Assembly: GCF_003148385.1 (NCBI RefSeq)
Contig: NZ_CP029463.1
Span: 1,922,001 to 1,986,000 of the forward strand
DNA from: Flavobacterium sediminis
GTDB taxonomy: Bacteria > Bacteroidota > Bacteroidia > Flavobacteriales > Flavobacteriaceae
DNA length: 64,000 nucleotides
Direction: 5' to 3'
Shown: one piece after another, positions 1-11,700 of the stretch
How the letters are laid out: each line of letters opens with the position of its first letter
How positions within the stretch are numbered: the first letter of the stretch is position 1
Program-made: the position numbers and the translations under genes
Notes under the pieces: model-generated
What the model was told of the DNA's origin: nothing
Database searches by the model: none
Seen by the model: only the letters and a program-made list of their open reading frames with translations

Positions 1-1
1 T

Positions 2-286
2 TTCGCGATAACAGGTTTTGGAATTGGGTGGGCGAGTATGATGGGAATACCATATTTAATGGTGGTTTCTGATATTCCTAAAGAACGTTATGGAGTTTAC
101 ATGGGAATTATTAATATGATGATTGTAATACCAATGATTGTCCAAAACCTTTCATTTGGTTATATATTAAGAACTTTTTTAAATAACGATCCAAGAAATG
201 CAATAACATTTGCAGGGGTTTTATTAGCACTAGCTTCAATTTGTACTATGTTAATTAAGAATAAAAAAGAAATTAAGAAAGCATAA
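2..286 (+). CDS. MFS sugar transporter, C-terminal end (5' truncated by window edge)
   Basis: The reading frame is open from base 2 and ends at a TAA at 284-286, so only about the last 94 residues of the protein are present. They form the final two to three transmembrane helices of a major facilitator transporter: a glycine-rich helix (GFGIGWASM), the cytoplasmic loop motif DIPKERYGVYMGIINMM, a second hydrophobic helix, and a basic tail (KNKKEIKKA). The IPKERYGVYMG loop resembles the disaccharide/H+ symporters found in Bacteroidota sugar clusters. The next genes are a GH100-like glycosidase six bases downstream and a PfkB sugar kinase, so sucrose or a related sugar is the likely substrate. 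That substrate is inferred from neighbours only. Confidence 0.75.
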   Translation, partial: FAITGFGIGWASMMGIPYLMVVSDIPKERYGVYMGIINMMIVIPMIVQNLSFGYILRTFLNNDPRNAITFAGVLLALASICTMLIKNKKEIKKA

Positions 287-292
287 ATAGTC

Positions 293-1467
293 ATGGAAAC
301 TATATACTATGATAAAGCAATAGAATTATTGCATAAAGTGTCAACACCAAATGGGTTTTTAGCAAGTGCAGAAAACACTTCTAATTATCAAAGAGTCTGG
401 GCTCGCGATGGTGTAATTTGTGGATTAGCTGCTTTAGCTTCAGGTGACGAAAAATTAATTAAAACATTTAAAAACACACTTGAAACATTAGCTAAATACC
501 AACATGAATTAGGAACAATCCCATCTAATGTGTTAATAGGTGTCGATAAAGTAGATGTGAGTTATGGTGGATTGGCCGGTAGAGTAGATGCAGTAACTTG
601 GTTTATTATTGGTGTTTGTCAATATGCTTTTCATACAAAAGATGATTCCTTTATTTGGAAACATGAGAATGAAATAGAAAAAGCATTACGATTATTAGAA
701 GCTTGGGAGTTTAATAATAGACACCTAATATATGTTCCGTTATCTGGTAATTGGGCAGATGAATATATAACTGATGGTTACGTTTTATACGATCAATTAC
801 TTCGTATTTGGGCTTTAAAATGTTATAACTATTTTAAAAAAAGCAAAACTATTTCTGTTAAAATTGAAAAAATTGAAAAGCAAATTGAAATTAATTTCTT
901 ACCTAATTCTGAAGGGCAAAAAATTCATGAAAGAGCTTATTACGAAATGGATTTCCAAGATTATTTGCCCTGTTCTTTCTCTCCATCAGGATATAAAAAT
1001 CAGTTTGATGCTTTTGCAAATTCATTAGCTTTATTGTTAAATATCGGAACGAAAAAAACTCAAAATAAAATCGTTAATCATTCATATGATTTAGCATTAA
1101 GTACAAAGTTAGGATTGCTTCCAGCTTTTTGGCCCCAATTTTTGAAAATGATGAACATTGGAACTTACTAAAAGATAATTGTAAATATGAGTTTAGAAAT
1201 TATCCTTATGAATTTCATAATGGAGGAAGTTGGCCAATGGTGAATGGTTTCTTTGGTTTAGCATTACTTTTTAAATCAGAACAAACAAAAGCAAAAGCTA
1301 TTTTAGATAGAATAAATGAAGCGAATTCATTAAATGATTTTTCTTTTTTTGAAAATTTTAATTCAAATACTTCAATGCCAAACGGAGTATCTTTCTGCGC
1401 ATGGAGTGCAGCAGCAGCAATCTTACTGCAACAATCTTTATGTACTAATTTTAAAATCTTACTGTAA
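293..1467 (+). CDS. GH100-like glycosidase (neutral invertase-like), frameshifted
   Basis: Two overlapping frames (293-1171 and about 1129-1467) together make one (alpha/alpha)6-barrel type glycosidase of about 391 residues. The N-terminal part has VWARDGVICGLAAL, LETLAKYQ and GTIPSNV, and the C-terminal part has HNGGSWP, an arrangement like the alkaline/neutral invertases of family GH100. There is no signal peptide, so it should act in the cytoplasm on sugar brought in by the upstream transporter, with the downstream fructokinase taking the fructose. The frame breaks at the CCCC run 1133-1136; one extra C would restore continuous similarity (AFWPP then IFENDEHW). Database names for such proteins vary, and an amylo-alpha-1,6-glucosidase label is the main alternative. 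Confidence 0.6.
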
Positions 1468-1468
1468 A

Positions 1469-2383
1469 TTGAAAACAATAGATATAATATGTATAGGTGA
1501 AGTTTTAATTGATTTGATTGGTCATCAGATGAATACCTCAATAAATAGAACTAAAGATTATCATCGGTTTTTAGGGGGGTCTCCTACTAATGTAGCGGTT
1601 AATGCATCAAAAATAGGTTTAAAACCTTTACTTGTGGCTTCTTGTGGACAAGATGGTTTTGGGGATTATATTATTAGAAAACTGAAATCAAACTCTATTG
1701 ATATGTCTAGTATTAAAAAAGTAAATACGGAACCAACGTCGGTGATTTTTGTTTCAAAATCGACAGATACACCAGATTTTATTCCTTATAGACAAGCAGA
1801 TTGTAATATAACAATCGAGCAATTAACAGATGATAGTATTGAAAAAGCAAAAGTTTTTCACACCACCTGTTTCGCATTGAGCAAGAATCCTGCAAGAGAA
1901 ACTATTTTAAATAGGGCTAAGAAGGCAAAAGAATTGGGAGTTCAATTAAGTATAGATATTAATTTTTCAGAAAGAATTTGGCCGGATAGAGAAGAAGCTA
2001 AACAGGTTTTAAGTTACTATTTATCAAATGATCCGCTAGTTAAATTAAGTGAAGACGATTGTTACAGGCTATTTGCAGAAGTAAAATCAGAAACATTTAT
2101 TTTTGATTATTTTCATAATTTAGGAGTCACCACAATCTGTTTAACAAAAGGGAAAAAAGGAGTTGTAGTTTCGGATTTAAAGAAAGGTCTGTTTTTTCAA
2201 GAAGCTATATATGTAAAAGAAGTAAAAGATACTACTGGCGCTGGAGATGCTTTTTGGGCTGGTTTTTTATATGCTCAAATAAATAAAAAAACAATAGAAG
2301 AATCTGTTACAATTGCTCAAAAACTGGCTTCTATAAAACTTCAAAATATAGGGAATCTTCCAAATGATATTGATTTAGAGTAA
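1469..2383 (+). CDS. PfkB-family sugar kinase, probable fructokinase
   Basis: A ribokinase/PfkB-family kinase that would phosphorylate a sugar with ATP, most likely fructose to fructose 6-phosphate. Visible signatures are the start strand IICIGEVLIDLIG, the substrate-binding FLGGSPTNVAVNASKIG near residue 35, and PfkB signature 2 with the catalytic base, DTTGAGDAFWAGF, near residue 255. The frame is open much further upstream, but the protein aligns from a TTG at 1469 (MKTIDIICIGE), one base after the stop of the glycosidase gene, so I take TTG as the start. The length, about 304 residues, is normal for the family. Tight coupling to the GH100-like gene supports a fructokinase role. Exact substrate is inferred. 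Confidence 0.8.
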   Translation: MKTIDIICIGEVLIDLIGHQMNTSINRTKDYHRFLGGSPTNVAVNASKIGLKPLLVASCGQDGFGDYIIRKLKSNSIDMSSIKKVNTEPTSVIFVSKSTDTPDFIPYRQADCNITIEQLTDDSIEKAKVFHTTCFALSKNPARETILNRAKKAKELGVQLSIDINFSERIWPDREEAKQVLSYYLSNDPLVKLSEDDCYRLFAEVKSETFIFDYFHNLGVTTICLTKGKKGVVVSDLKKGLFFQEAIYVKEVKDTTGAGDAFWAGFLYAQINKKTIEESVTIAQKLASIKLQNIGNLPNDIDLE

Positions 2384-2404
2384 ATTTTAAACACCTAATA
2401 TTTG

Positions 2405-2765
2405 ATGCCAATCACAAATTTTGTAATAAAAAGATTGTTCTTTTGCTTCTTATTTAGTCAAAATTTACCAAATGATTGCCAAAACTATATACAAGCCTTT
2501 ACTAATCAAAGTGTTCCTTTTAATGTTTCTAGATCTGGAATTAATGATTTCTGGAATACAAAAGGATTTGATGAATGATTTGGAAATCAAATATTTATTT
2601 ACATTTTTGATAGATGTTGAAAATTATTAAAGCAAATTTCTTCCTTGTTCTCAAGGTTGGGACGGTACTTTTGATGCAATTAACATGCCTTCATCGGATT
2701 ATTGGTATATAATAAATATGATAAATGATCGAGTACAAAAAGGGGATTTTTCATTAAAAAGATAA
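2405..2765 (+). pseudogene. Remnant of a T9SS type-B sorted protein (gliding-motility C-terminal domain)
   Basis: This otherwise gene-free stretch reads as a decayed C-terminal sorting domain. From ATG 2405 a hydrophobic signal-like start runs directly into a weak CTD: SGINDFWNTKGFDE, stop at 2576, then FGNQIFIYIFDRC and a second stop at 2618. After a frameshift near 2640-2650 comes SQGWDGTF, MPSSDYWY and the terminal FSLKR before TAA at 2763. The intact adhesin CTD in this window has the same order: GIHDTWN, KIYIFDRYGK, GEGWDGTY, STDYWF, HFSLKR. The body of the protein is missing, so this looks like an internally deleted and then degraded adhesin gene. No function is expected. Confidence 0.75.
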
Positions 2766-2833
2766 TCAAACGAATATTTTTTTCATTTTTATAAAAGAGT
2801 AGTCCTAAAATTTTTTTCTTTCAAAGCTTATTT

Positions 2834-2841
2834 TAACTTTG
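2834..2841 (+). promoter_or_regulatory. Possible -7 box of the maeB-ruvA-sprA operon
   Basis: TAACTTTG matches the Bacteroidota -7 consensus TAnnTTTG and lies 23 bases before the maeB start. I see no clear TTG at the -33 position, so support is modest. Confidence 0.35.
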
Positions 2842-2864
2842 TAAGTTCATATAAAACTTATTAT

Positions 2865-5156
2865 ATGCATAAAGATACAAAAAGAAGAGAAGCTTTATTA
2901 TACCACGCTAAACCCGTACCGGGGAAAATAGAAGTGGTACCTACTAAGAAATATGCAACACAGAGAGACTTATCATTAGCCTATTCACCGGGAGTTGCTG
3001 AACCCTGTTTAGAGATTAAAAAAGACGTAAATAACGTTTATAAATATACTACAAAAGGAAATTTAGTAGCCGTGATTTCTAACGGAACTGCCGTTTTAGG
3101 TCTGGGCGACATCGGAGCAGAAGCCTCAAAACCCGTGATGGAAGGAAAAGGCTTACTTTTTAAGATTTTTGCCGGTATTGATGTATTTGATATTGAAGTA
3201 GGAACTAAAGATATAGAAGAGTTCATTCAGACGGTAAAAAATATTGCACCTACATTCGGAGGGATCAATCTGGAAGACATTAAAGCACCTGAATCCTTTG
3301 AGATTGAAAGAAGATTGGTAGAGGAATTGAATATTCCTGTTATGCACGATGATCAACACGGAACAGCGATCATTTCGTCAGCGGCCTTGTTGAATGCTTT
3401 GGAATTAGCCGAAAAGGAAATCGATAAGATTAAATTAGTAGTTTCCGGAGCAGGATCAGCAGCCTTAGCTTGTGCTAACCTTTATGTACTGTTAGGTGTA
3501 AAAAGAGAAAATATCTACATGTTTGATAAAGACGGCATGTTGACAACCAACAGAACGGATTTATTAGACGTTCAAATGCAATATGCTAAAGACTGCGAGC
3601 CTATGACATTAAGCGAAGTCATAAAAGGAGCTGATATGTTTTTAGGGTTGTCAGTAGGGAATGTGCTGACGCCGGATATGCTTTTGGCAATGAATAACGA
3701 TCCGATTGTATTTGCTATGGCAAATCCGGTGCCGGAGGTCGATTATAATCTGGCGGTAAGCACACGTAAAGATATTATTATGGCAACCGGACGTTCTGAT
3801 TTTCCTAATCAGGTGAATAATGTGCTAGGTTTTCCTTATATTTTCAGAGGTGCGTTAGACGTAAGAGCGACTAAAATTAATGAGGAGATGAAGATGGCAG
3901 CCGTTCACGCTTTGGCGAATCTGACAAAATCACCGGTTCCGGAGCAAGTGAATATTGCTTACGGAGAAACAAAATTAACATTCGGTAGAGATTATATCAT
4001 TCCTAAACCTTTTGATCCGAGATTGATCGCAACCGTAGCTCCGGCTGTAGCAAAAGCGGCTATGGATTCGGGCGTAGCTCAAATGGAGATTTTAGATTGG
4101 GAAAAATATGAAATTGAGTTGTTAGATCGTTTAGGAGCAGATAATAAAATGCTTCGTTTGCTGATGAATAGAGCTAAAACAGATCCGAAACGAGTTGTTT
4201 TTGCTGAAGCTGATCAGTTAGATGTTTTAAAAGCGGCTCAGATAGTTTATGAAGAAGGAATAGGGATTCCGGTTTTGTTAGGAAATAAAGAAACTATTCA
4301 GGAGTTAAAATCGGAAATAGGTTTTGATGCTAATGTGGCAATTTTAGATCCTAAGACTAAGGATGAAGACGAAACAAGAAAACGTTACGCTAATTCATTC
4401 TGGAAAAAACAACAACGAAAAGGAGTTACGCTTTTAGAAGCCGAAAAATGGATGAGAGAGCGCAATTATTTTGCTCTTATGATGGTTAATGAGGGAGAAG
4501 CAGATGCTTTGGTGACAGGGTATTCCAGAAGTTATCCGGCGGTTGTGAAACCTGTTATGGAACTGATTCCTAAAGCGGCAGGGGTTTCAAAAATTGCAAC
4601 AACCAATTTAATGATGACAAAGCGCGGTCCGCTTTTCTTGGCAGATACAGCAATTAATCCGGATCCTAGTGCGGAAGATTTAGCAAAAATAGCCTTAATG
4701 ACGGCTAAGACGGTTAGAATGTTTGGTATGGAACCGATCATGGCAATGGTATCTTTTTCAAATTTCGGTTCTTCCTCAAAAGAAACGGCTAAAAAAATCA
4801 GAGAAGCAGTAGCGTATTTGCATAAAAATAATCCGGAACTGATCGTAGACGGAGAAATTCAAACGGACTTTGCATTAAATTCTGAGATGTTGAAAAGTAA
4901 ATTCCCGTTCTCTAAATTGGTGAATAAAAAAGTAAATACGTTGATCTTCCCTAATCTGGATGCGGCTAATATTACTTATAAATTGATGAAGGAATTAAAT
5001 GAATCTGAATCCATTGGACCTATCGTTTTAGGATTAGATAAACCGGTTCACATTTTCCAATTAGGAGCCAGTGTTGAAGAAATGGTAAATATGGCGGCGG
5101 TAGCTGTTGTTGATGCTCAGGAAAAAGAGAGAAAAAATAAACATACAGAAAAATAA
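2865..5156 (+). CDS. maeB: NADP-dependent malic enzyme, MaeB type with phosphotransacetylase-like domain
   Basis: Malic enzyme decarboxylates malate to pyruvate with NADP reduction, feeding pyruvate and NADPH into metabolism. The 763-residue protein has the two-part MaeB layout. Residues 1 to about 410 are the malic enzyme domain, with YSPGVAEPC, GLGDIGAEASKPVMEGK, VMHDDQHGTA and the dinucleotide-binding VVSGAGSAALACANL. Residues from about 425 to the end are a phosphate acetyltransferase-like domain, with PKRVVFAEAD near its start and TNLMMTKRGPLFLADTAINP further on; in MaeB proteins this domain is regulatory. ruvA starts six bases after the stop, and sprA follows ruvA directly, so this gene probably leads that operon. 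Length and motifs are complete. Confidence 0.95.
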   Translation: MHKDTKRREALLYHAKPVPGKIEVVPTKKYATQRDLSLAYSPGVAEPCLEIKKDVNNVYKYTTKGNLVAVISNGTAVLGLGDIGAEASKPVMEGKGLLFKIFAGIDVFDIEVGTKDIEEFIQTVKNIAPTFGGINLEDIKAPESFEIERRLVEELNIPVMHDDQHGTAIISSAALLNALELAEKEIDKIKLVVSGAGSAALACANLYVLLGVKRENIYMFDKDGMLTTNRTDLLDVQMQYAKDCEPMTLSEVIKGADMFLGLSVGNVLTPDMLLAMNNDPIVFAMANPVPEVDYNLAVSTRKDIIMATGRSDFPNQVNNVLGFPYIFRGALDVRATKINEEMKMAAVHALANLTKSPVPEQVNIAYGETKLTFGRDYIIPKPFDPRLIATVAPAVAKAAMDSGVAQMEILDWEKYEIELLDRLGADNKMLRLLMNRAKTDPKRVVFAEADQLDVLKAAQIVYEEGIGIPVLLGNKETIQELKSEIGFDANVAILDPKTKDEDETRKRYANSFWKKQQRKGVTLLEAEKWMRERNYFALMMVNEGEADALVTGYSRSYPAVVKPVMELIPKAAGVSKIATTNLMMTKRGPLFLADTAINPDPSAEDLAKIALMTAKTVRMFGMEPIMAMVSFSNFGSSSKETAKKIREAVAYLHKNNPELIVDGEIQTDFALNSEMLKSKFPFSKLVNKKVNTLIFPNLDAANITYKLMKELNESESIGPIVLGLDKPVHIFQLGASVEEMVNMAAVAVVDAQEKERKNKHTEK

Positions 5157-5162
5157 TTTATA

Positions 5163-5744
5163 ATGATAACCCATATTCAAGGAAGATTAGTCGAAAAAAC
5201 ACCTACTGATGTTGTGATTGATTGCAATGGAGTGGGTTATCTTATTAATATTTCACTTCACACATATTCTTTACTTCCAGATTCTGAAAATTTAAAATTA
5301 TTTACTTTTTTACAGATTAAAGAAGATGCACATACACTATACGGTTTTGTTGAAAAACAAGAAAGAGAATTGTTTAAATTGCTTTTATCGGTTTCAGGAG
5401 TAGGTGCAAGTACAGCGAGAACAATGTTGTCTTCCATTCCGCCCACTCATATTATTCAGGCAATCGCATCAAATGATGTGGCCACTATTCAAGGGATAAA
5501 AGGGATCGGAGCTAAGACAGCACAGCGTATCATATTGGATTTAAAAGAAAAAGTGTTAAAAGTTTACAATTTAGACGATGTTTCGGTTGTTGTAGACAAT
5601 ACAAATAAAGAAGAAGCGTTATCAGCATTAGAAGTTTTAGGTTTTGCCAGAAAAGCTGCTGAAAAAGCAATTGACAAAGTTTTTAGAGATGTCCCAAATG
5701 CCTCAGTAGAACAATTAATTAAAGAAGCATTAAAAAATTTATAA
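5163..5744 (+). CDS. ruvA: Holliday junction branch migration protein RuvA
   Basis: RuvA binds four-way DNA junctions as a tetramer and loads the RuvB motor, allowing branch migration before RuvC cuts. The 193-residue protein shows the expected three parts: an N-terminal OB-fold (MITHIQGRLVEKTPTDVVID...GVGYLI), two helix-hairpin-helix motifs (LLSVSGVGASTARTML and IKGIGAKTAQRIILDLKEK, residues 75-130), and a short C-terminal three-helix domain (EEALSALEVLGF) that contacts RuvB. It lies six bases after maeB and one base before the sprA start, with no terminator between them. Neither ruvB nor ruvC is in the window. Confidence 0.96.
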   Translation: MITHIQGRLVEKTPTDVVIDCNGVGYLINISLHTYSLLPDSENLKLFTFLQIKEDAHTLYGFVEKQERELFKLLLSVSGVGASTARTMLSSIPPTHIIQAIASNDVATIQGIKGIGAKTAQRIILDLKEKVLKVYNLDDVSVVVDNTNKEEALSALEVLGFARKAAEKAIDKVFRDVPNASVEQLIKEALKNL

Positions 5745-5745
5745 T

Positions 5746-8700
5746 TTGGAACAGACTTATACAAAAAATTCACTAAGTAGTATTATTTCTATTTTTAGAA
5801 TTTTATTCTTTTTTGCTCCGGTTATTTCTTTTGCACAAACAGAAGAACAGGATTCTATTAAAACAGGTGTCGATGTCGGAAAGATAGAAGTTCCGAACCC
5901 TAAAAGTATTGTCGAAGCCTATACTTATGATCCCATAACAGATCGTTATATTTATACCCGAACTTTTGACGGTTTTAACATTAATTATCCAATGGTTTTA
6001 ACACCGGAACAATATCAGGAATTGGTGTTAAGAGAGCAAATGCGTGAATATTATCAGCAAAAATCTGCAGCGATAGACGGTAAAAAAGAGGGAAGTGAAG
6101 AAGCTAAAAAGGACCTGTTGCCAAGGTATTATGTAAATTCTAAGTTTTTTGAAACTATTTTCGGTAGTAATACCATTGATATTAAACCGACAGGTTCTGT
6201 AGAAATAGATTTAGGGGTACGTTTTACCAAACAGGATAATCCGGCACTTTCTCCAAGGAACAGAAAAACCACAACTTTTGATTTTAATCAGAGAATTAGT
6301 GTAGGTTTACAAGGGAAAGTCGGAACCCGTTTAAATGTAAATGTTAACTACGATACACAGTCTACCTTCGCTTTTCAAAACCTGATCAAGCTAGAGTACG
6401 GTTCCAATGAAGATGATATCTTACAAAAATTAGAAGTGGGAAATGTTAGTTTTCCCCTGTCTAATTCGTTGATACGTGGTGCTCAAAGTTTATTCGGTGT
6501 AAAAGCACAATTTCAATTTGGAAAAACGACTGTAACTGGCGTTTTTTCTGAGCAAAAATCTCAGACAAAGACGGTAACATCACAAGGTGGCGGAACAGTG
6601 CAAGAGTTTGAATTATTTGCATTAGATTACGATGCGAATCGACACTTTTTCTTATCACAATATTTTAGAGATAAATACGATAGAGCTTTAAGAAACTATC
6701 CGGTAATAGATAGCCGGGTTCAGATTACTCGTATTGAAGTTTGGGTTACCAATAAACAGAACAGAGTTAATTCTACTGAAAATAATATCCGAAATATTGT
6801 GGCTTTACAAGATTTAGGAGAAGGGCCGTTGACAAATTTAGCTTCTCAGGAAGTTGTTGCTATAGATTTAGGAGCTAATGCAGGCTTTTTCGGAACAACA
6901 TCTTTGGATACGCCGACTAATAACGGTAACAATCAATTCAATCCTAATCTGATAGGAAGTAATTACCTGAATTCAAATATTAGAGATGTTGCCACGGCAA
7001 ATAACGGATTTAATATTTCAGGGATAGAAGAAGGAACTGATTATGCCAAGTTGGAAAATGCCAGAAAGTTAACAACTTCAGAATATACTTATAATCCGCA
7101 GTTAGGATATGTGTCTTTAAATCAGAGTTTGTCAAACGATGAAGTGTTAGCTGTAGCTTATCAATATACAGTTGGAGATCAGGTATACCAAGTGGGAGAA
7201 TTCGGAACCGATGGTGTAGATGCTACTAATGTTGATAATTCAGGTGTTCCGAGTTCGCAGGCACTTATTCTTAAAATGTTAAAGAGTAACCTTACTCTGG
7301 TGACTAATACGGTTTCATCCGGGAGCTATACTATGCCGGTTTGGAATTTGATGATGAAAAATATCTATCAGATACCGGGAGCCTATCAATTACAACAAGA
7401 AGATTTTAAATTAAATATATTTTATACAGATCCTTCACCTTTAAATTATATTACAAAAGCGAGTAGCACTGCACCGAATTTGCCTGCTGATGTTGAGGAA
7501 ACACCTTTGTTGAGAGTGTTTAATGTGGATCGCTTGAATTATACCAATGACCCGCAGGAAGGAGGAGACGGTTTCTTTGACTTCTATTCCGGTATTACAA
7601 TAGATGTTCAATACGCTAGAATTATCTTTCCGGTAAAAGAACCTTTCGGAGAGCATTTGTTCGGTAAATTAAATGATAATACAGCTTCAGAAGATTATAC
7701 AGATCCTTTGACATACAATGAGAATCAATCAAAGTATGTATTTAGAACGATGTATACCAAAACACAAGCTGCTTCATTGCAGGAAAGTGAAAAGAATAAA
7801 TTTCAGTTCAAAGGACGATTCAAATCTACGGGAGGAGACGGTATTTCCATCGGAGCCTATAATATACCGCAAGGATCGGTAGTAGTTACTGCCGGAGGTA
7901 GAACTTTAGTGGAAGGAGTAGATTATACAGTGAATTATCAATTAGGTAAAGTTCAGATACTCGATGCTTCATTGCAGGCTTCTAATACACCGATCGAGAT
8001 TTCTGTTGAGAACAATTCCGTTTTCGGTCAGCAAACCAAGCGTTTCTATGGGGTTAATGTAGAGCATCGTTTCAATAAAGATTTTATGGTCGGAGGTACT
8101 TTTCTGAAACTATCTGAAAGACCTTTTACGAATAAGTCAAATTACGGACAGGAATCAGTAAATAATACGATCATCGGGTTTAATACTAATTTCTCTACGG
8201 AGGTACCTTTCTTAACCAGATTAGTAAATAAATTACCGAATATTGATACAGATGTGCCTTCAAACGTGTCTTTCAGAGGAGAAATAGCATATTTGATGCC
8301 GGATGCTTCTAAAGCAGATCAGTTCAATGGAGAGCCAACGACCTATGTTGATGATTTTGAAGGTTCTCAATCTACAATAGATTTGAGAACAGCATCAAGT
8401 TGGACACTTGCCAGTGTACCTCTGGAAGGAAATTTTGACGGAGACCCTACAGATAATGAGTCAACGACTGATGATATTCACATTGGTGACAAAAGAGCAC
8501 ATTTAGCTTGGTATTCAATTGATCCGGTCTTTTATTCTCAGACCCCGGGTGGGATAAGCGAAAATGACTTGTCATTAAACAGAACACGTCGTGTTTATAT
8601 GAGTGAGCTATACCCTAATACGGATGTTGCTCAAGGGCAAAGTAATGTTGTAAATACATTAGACCTTTCGTATTTCCCTAAGGAAAGAGGGCAATATAAC

Positions 8701-11700
8701 TTTAACTCTTCTATTGCACCTAATGGCGGGATATTTTCGGATGTCGATGCGCCGGACAACTGGGGTGGTATAATGAGAGCGATCAGTACGACAAATTTTG
8801 AACAATCAAATGTCGAGTATATCCAGTTCTGGATGATGGATCCGTTTTATAATAACGGAAATCCGGATGATTATGTAGATCCGACGAATGTGGGGAAACT
8901 CGTAATAAACCTTGGTGAAATATCAGAAGATATTCTGAAAGACGGAAGAAAACTATATGAAAACGGATTGCCGGAAGCAGGTGCAATTGAGCCGACCATT
9001 CAAACCAGTTGGGGACAAATTCCAAGTTCTCAGTCTTTGATCTATGCTTTTGATACGGATCAAGCCAATAGAGATGTGCAGGATGCCGGATTCGACGGAT
9101 TATTAGATGCAGACGAGGCGGCGAAATTTACTGAATATGCAGGTTATGGTGACCCGGCAGGGGATAATTACCAGTTTTATTTAAGTGCTACAGGTGATGT
9201 TATCAATAGATATAAAAGTTATAACGGTTTTCAGGGAACTCTCCGGTAAATGTTACTGATGCAGATAGAGGGAATACAACATATCCGGATGTTGAAGATG
9301 TGAACAGAGATAATACGATGAATACCATAAACGCATATTTTAAATTTGAGGTTCCGATACAGTATTATCCGTCAACGTCAGACGGAGTTACCATCGGACA
9401 AAATTATGTGGTAGATGCGCGTATAGATAACAGCATTGCTCTGCCAAACGGACAAACAGGTAGTGCAAGATGGATTTTATATAAAATTCCGATCCAAGAT
9501 ATAGAAAATGCAGAAAAAATAGGGAACATTGAAGATTTGCGATCTATCCGTTTTATGAGAATGTACCTGACAGGATTTAAAGATGATATCACACTTCGTT
9601 TCGGAGCTTTAGATTTAGTACGAGGAACATGGAGAAGATACACAAGTACTTTAGATGCTAATGATACAAACCCTGATGATGATGAAACCGGTTTTGATGT
9701 AGTTTCTGTAAATATTCAGGAAAACACAAATCGTTATCCTATTCCTTATGTTTCTCCTCCTGGAGTAACAAGAGAACAATTGTACAACAACAATACTGTT
9801 ATCAATCAGAACGAACAAGCTTTGTCGTTGAGAGTTTATGATAAACTGGGAGGCTATGTAAATGGATTGGAACCCGGAGATTCAAGAGGGGTGTTTAAAA
9901 ATGTAAGTGTAGACATGCGTCAATATAAAAAGATACGTATGTTTTTACATGCGGAAGCATTACCGACACCTCCTGAAACCCTGCCTTTACAAGACGATCA
10001 GATGATAGCCTTTATACGTTTCGGTAATGATTTTACTGAAAATTTCTATCAAGTGGAAATTCCGTTGAAAGTAACCGGTCAGAATGCTGTTACTGCGGAA
10101 GATATCTGGCCGACGGATAATGAAATAGAGTTGCCATTGTCTTTACTGACTAAATTAAAAGTGATGTTAATCAATAATGATTCTTCGATTATTTATGATG
10201 CAAACGGAATTGGTTACGTTGAAGAAGAAGCAATCGGGTCTGAAAGTAGTAAATTGACATTAGGTATTAAAGGTAATCCTAATTTCGGATTGGTACGTAC
10301 TTTAATGGTGGGTCTTAAGAACGGAAGTAGTCAGATTATTCGAGGAGAAGTATGGTTTAATGAGCTTCGATTGTCGGATATGGATAATAAAGGAGGCTAT
10401 GCTGCCGTAGCTAGTTTGGATTCTAATTTAGCTGATTTTGCGAATGTCTCAGCAACAACAAGAGTTAGTACAATAGGTTTCGGAGGAATTGAAGAAGGTC
10501 CGAATGAACGTAGTAGAGAAGATCTTTTTCAGTACGATTTAGTCACGAATGTAAACTTGGGACAATTATTGCCTAAGAAATGGGGTATCAATCTGCCATT
10601 CAATTACGGAGTCGGAGAAACAACTATTACACCGAAATATGATCCGTATTATCAGGATATAGAATTGCAGGAGTTGATAGATATAACAACTGATCCGGAT
10701 CAACGTTCTAACATTGAAAACAGAGCAATAGACTATACAAAACGGACAAGTGTCAATTTTATTGGGGTTAAGAAAAACAGAGCGCCTGAACAGAAACAGC
10801 ATTTTTATGATGTGGAAAATCTGACGTTGTCATATTCGTATAACGAAACAGAACACCATGATTATGAAGTAGAAAGTTTGTTAGATCAGCAGAACAAAAG
10901 TACTGTCGACTATGCCTATTCGTTCAAACCGGCAACCTTTGAACCGTTTAAAAATTCTAAAAAGTTCAAGAAAAACGGATACTATAAAATGCTGTCTGAT
11001 TTTAATTTTAATTTCTTGCCTTCAAATGTTGCTTTCAGTACAAATATTATAAGGCAATACAACAGACAACAATACAGATTGGTCGATGTTCAGGGGATCG
11101 GACTGGATCCTTTATATAGAAGAAATTACTTCTTTAATTATAATTACGGGTTCAATTATACCATCTCTAAATCACTGAAATTAAATTTCCAGGCATCACG
11201 AAATAATATAGTACGCAATTATCTGAATCAGGACGGAACTTCAGACAATACATTAGATATTTGGGATAACTATTGGGATATAGGTGATCCGAATCAGTTC
11301 AATCAGAAGTTAACGGTTAACTATGATTTGCCGATCAATAAGTTACCGATATTCAGTTTTGTTAAATCCACGTATACTTATACGGGAGATTATAATTGGC
11401 AACGTTCATCAGATGCTTTTACATCGGTTACAACGGAAAGCGGTGCTGTATATCAACTGGGGAATACGATTCAGAATGCTAATTCCCATAAGTTGAACAC
11501 ATCATTCAATATGGAGGCTTTTTATCGTTATATCGGATTAACAGGTAAAAAGAAACGAAAAAATGTACCGGCTAAAAAAGCAGCAGTGCCTTTACCGGGA
11601 CAAAAGATTTCGGCGGCTGCAAAATCAAACGAGAATAAAGATGGCAATATTTTTATTAATGGTTTGAAAGGAATTTTAACAAGTGTGAAAAATATTCAGA

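Noticed and set aside
1129..1180. Programmed ribosomal frameshifting or phase variation at the broken genes
   Set aside because: The runs are short (2-4 bases), have no slippery heptamer or pseudoknot that I can see, and occur in unrelated genes where such control is not known.
9230..9320. Treating the two large open frames after ruvA as two separate genes
   Set aside because: SprA motifs run unbroken across the junction once one A is added, and the second frame has no proper start or signal peptide.
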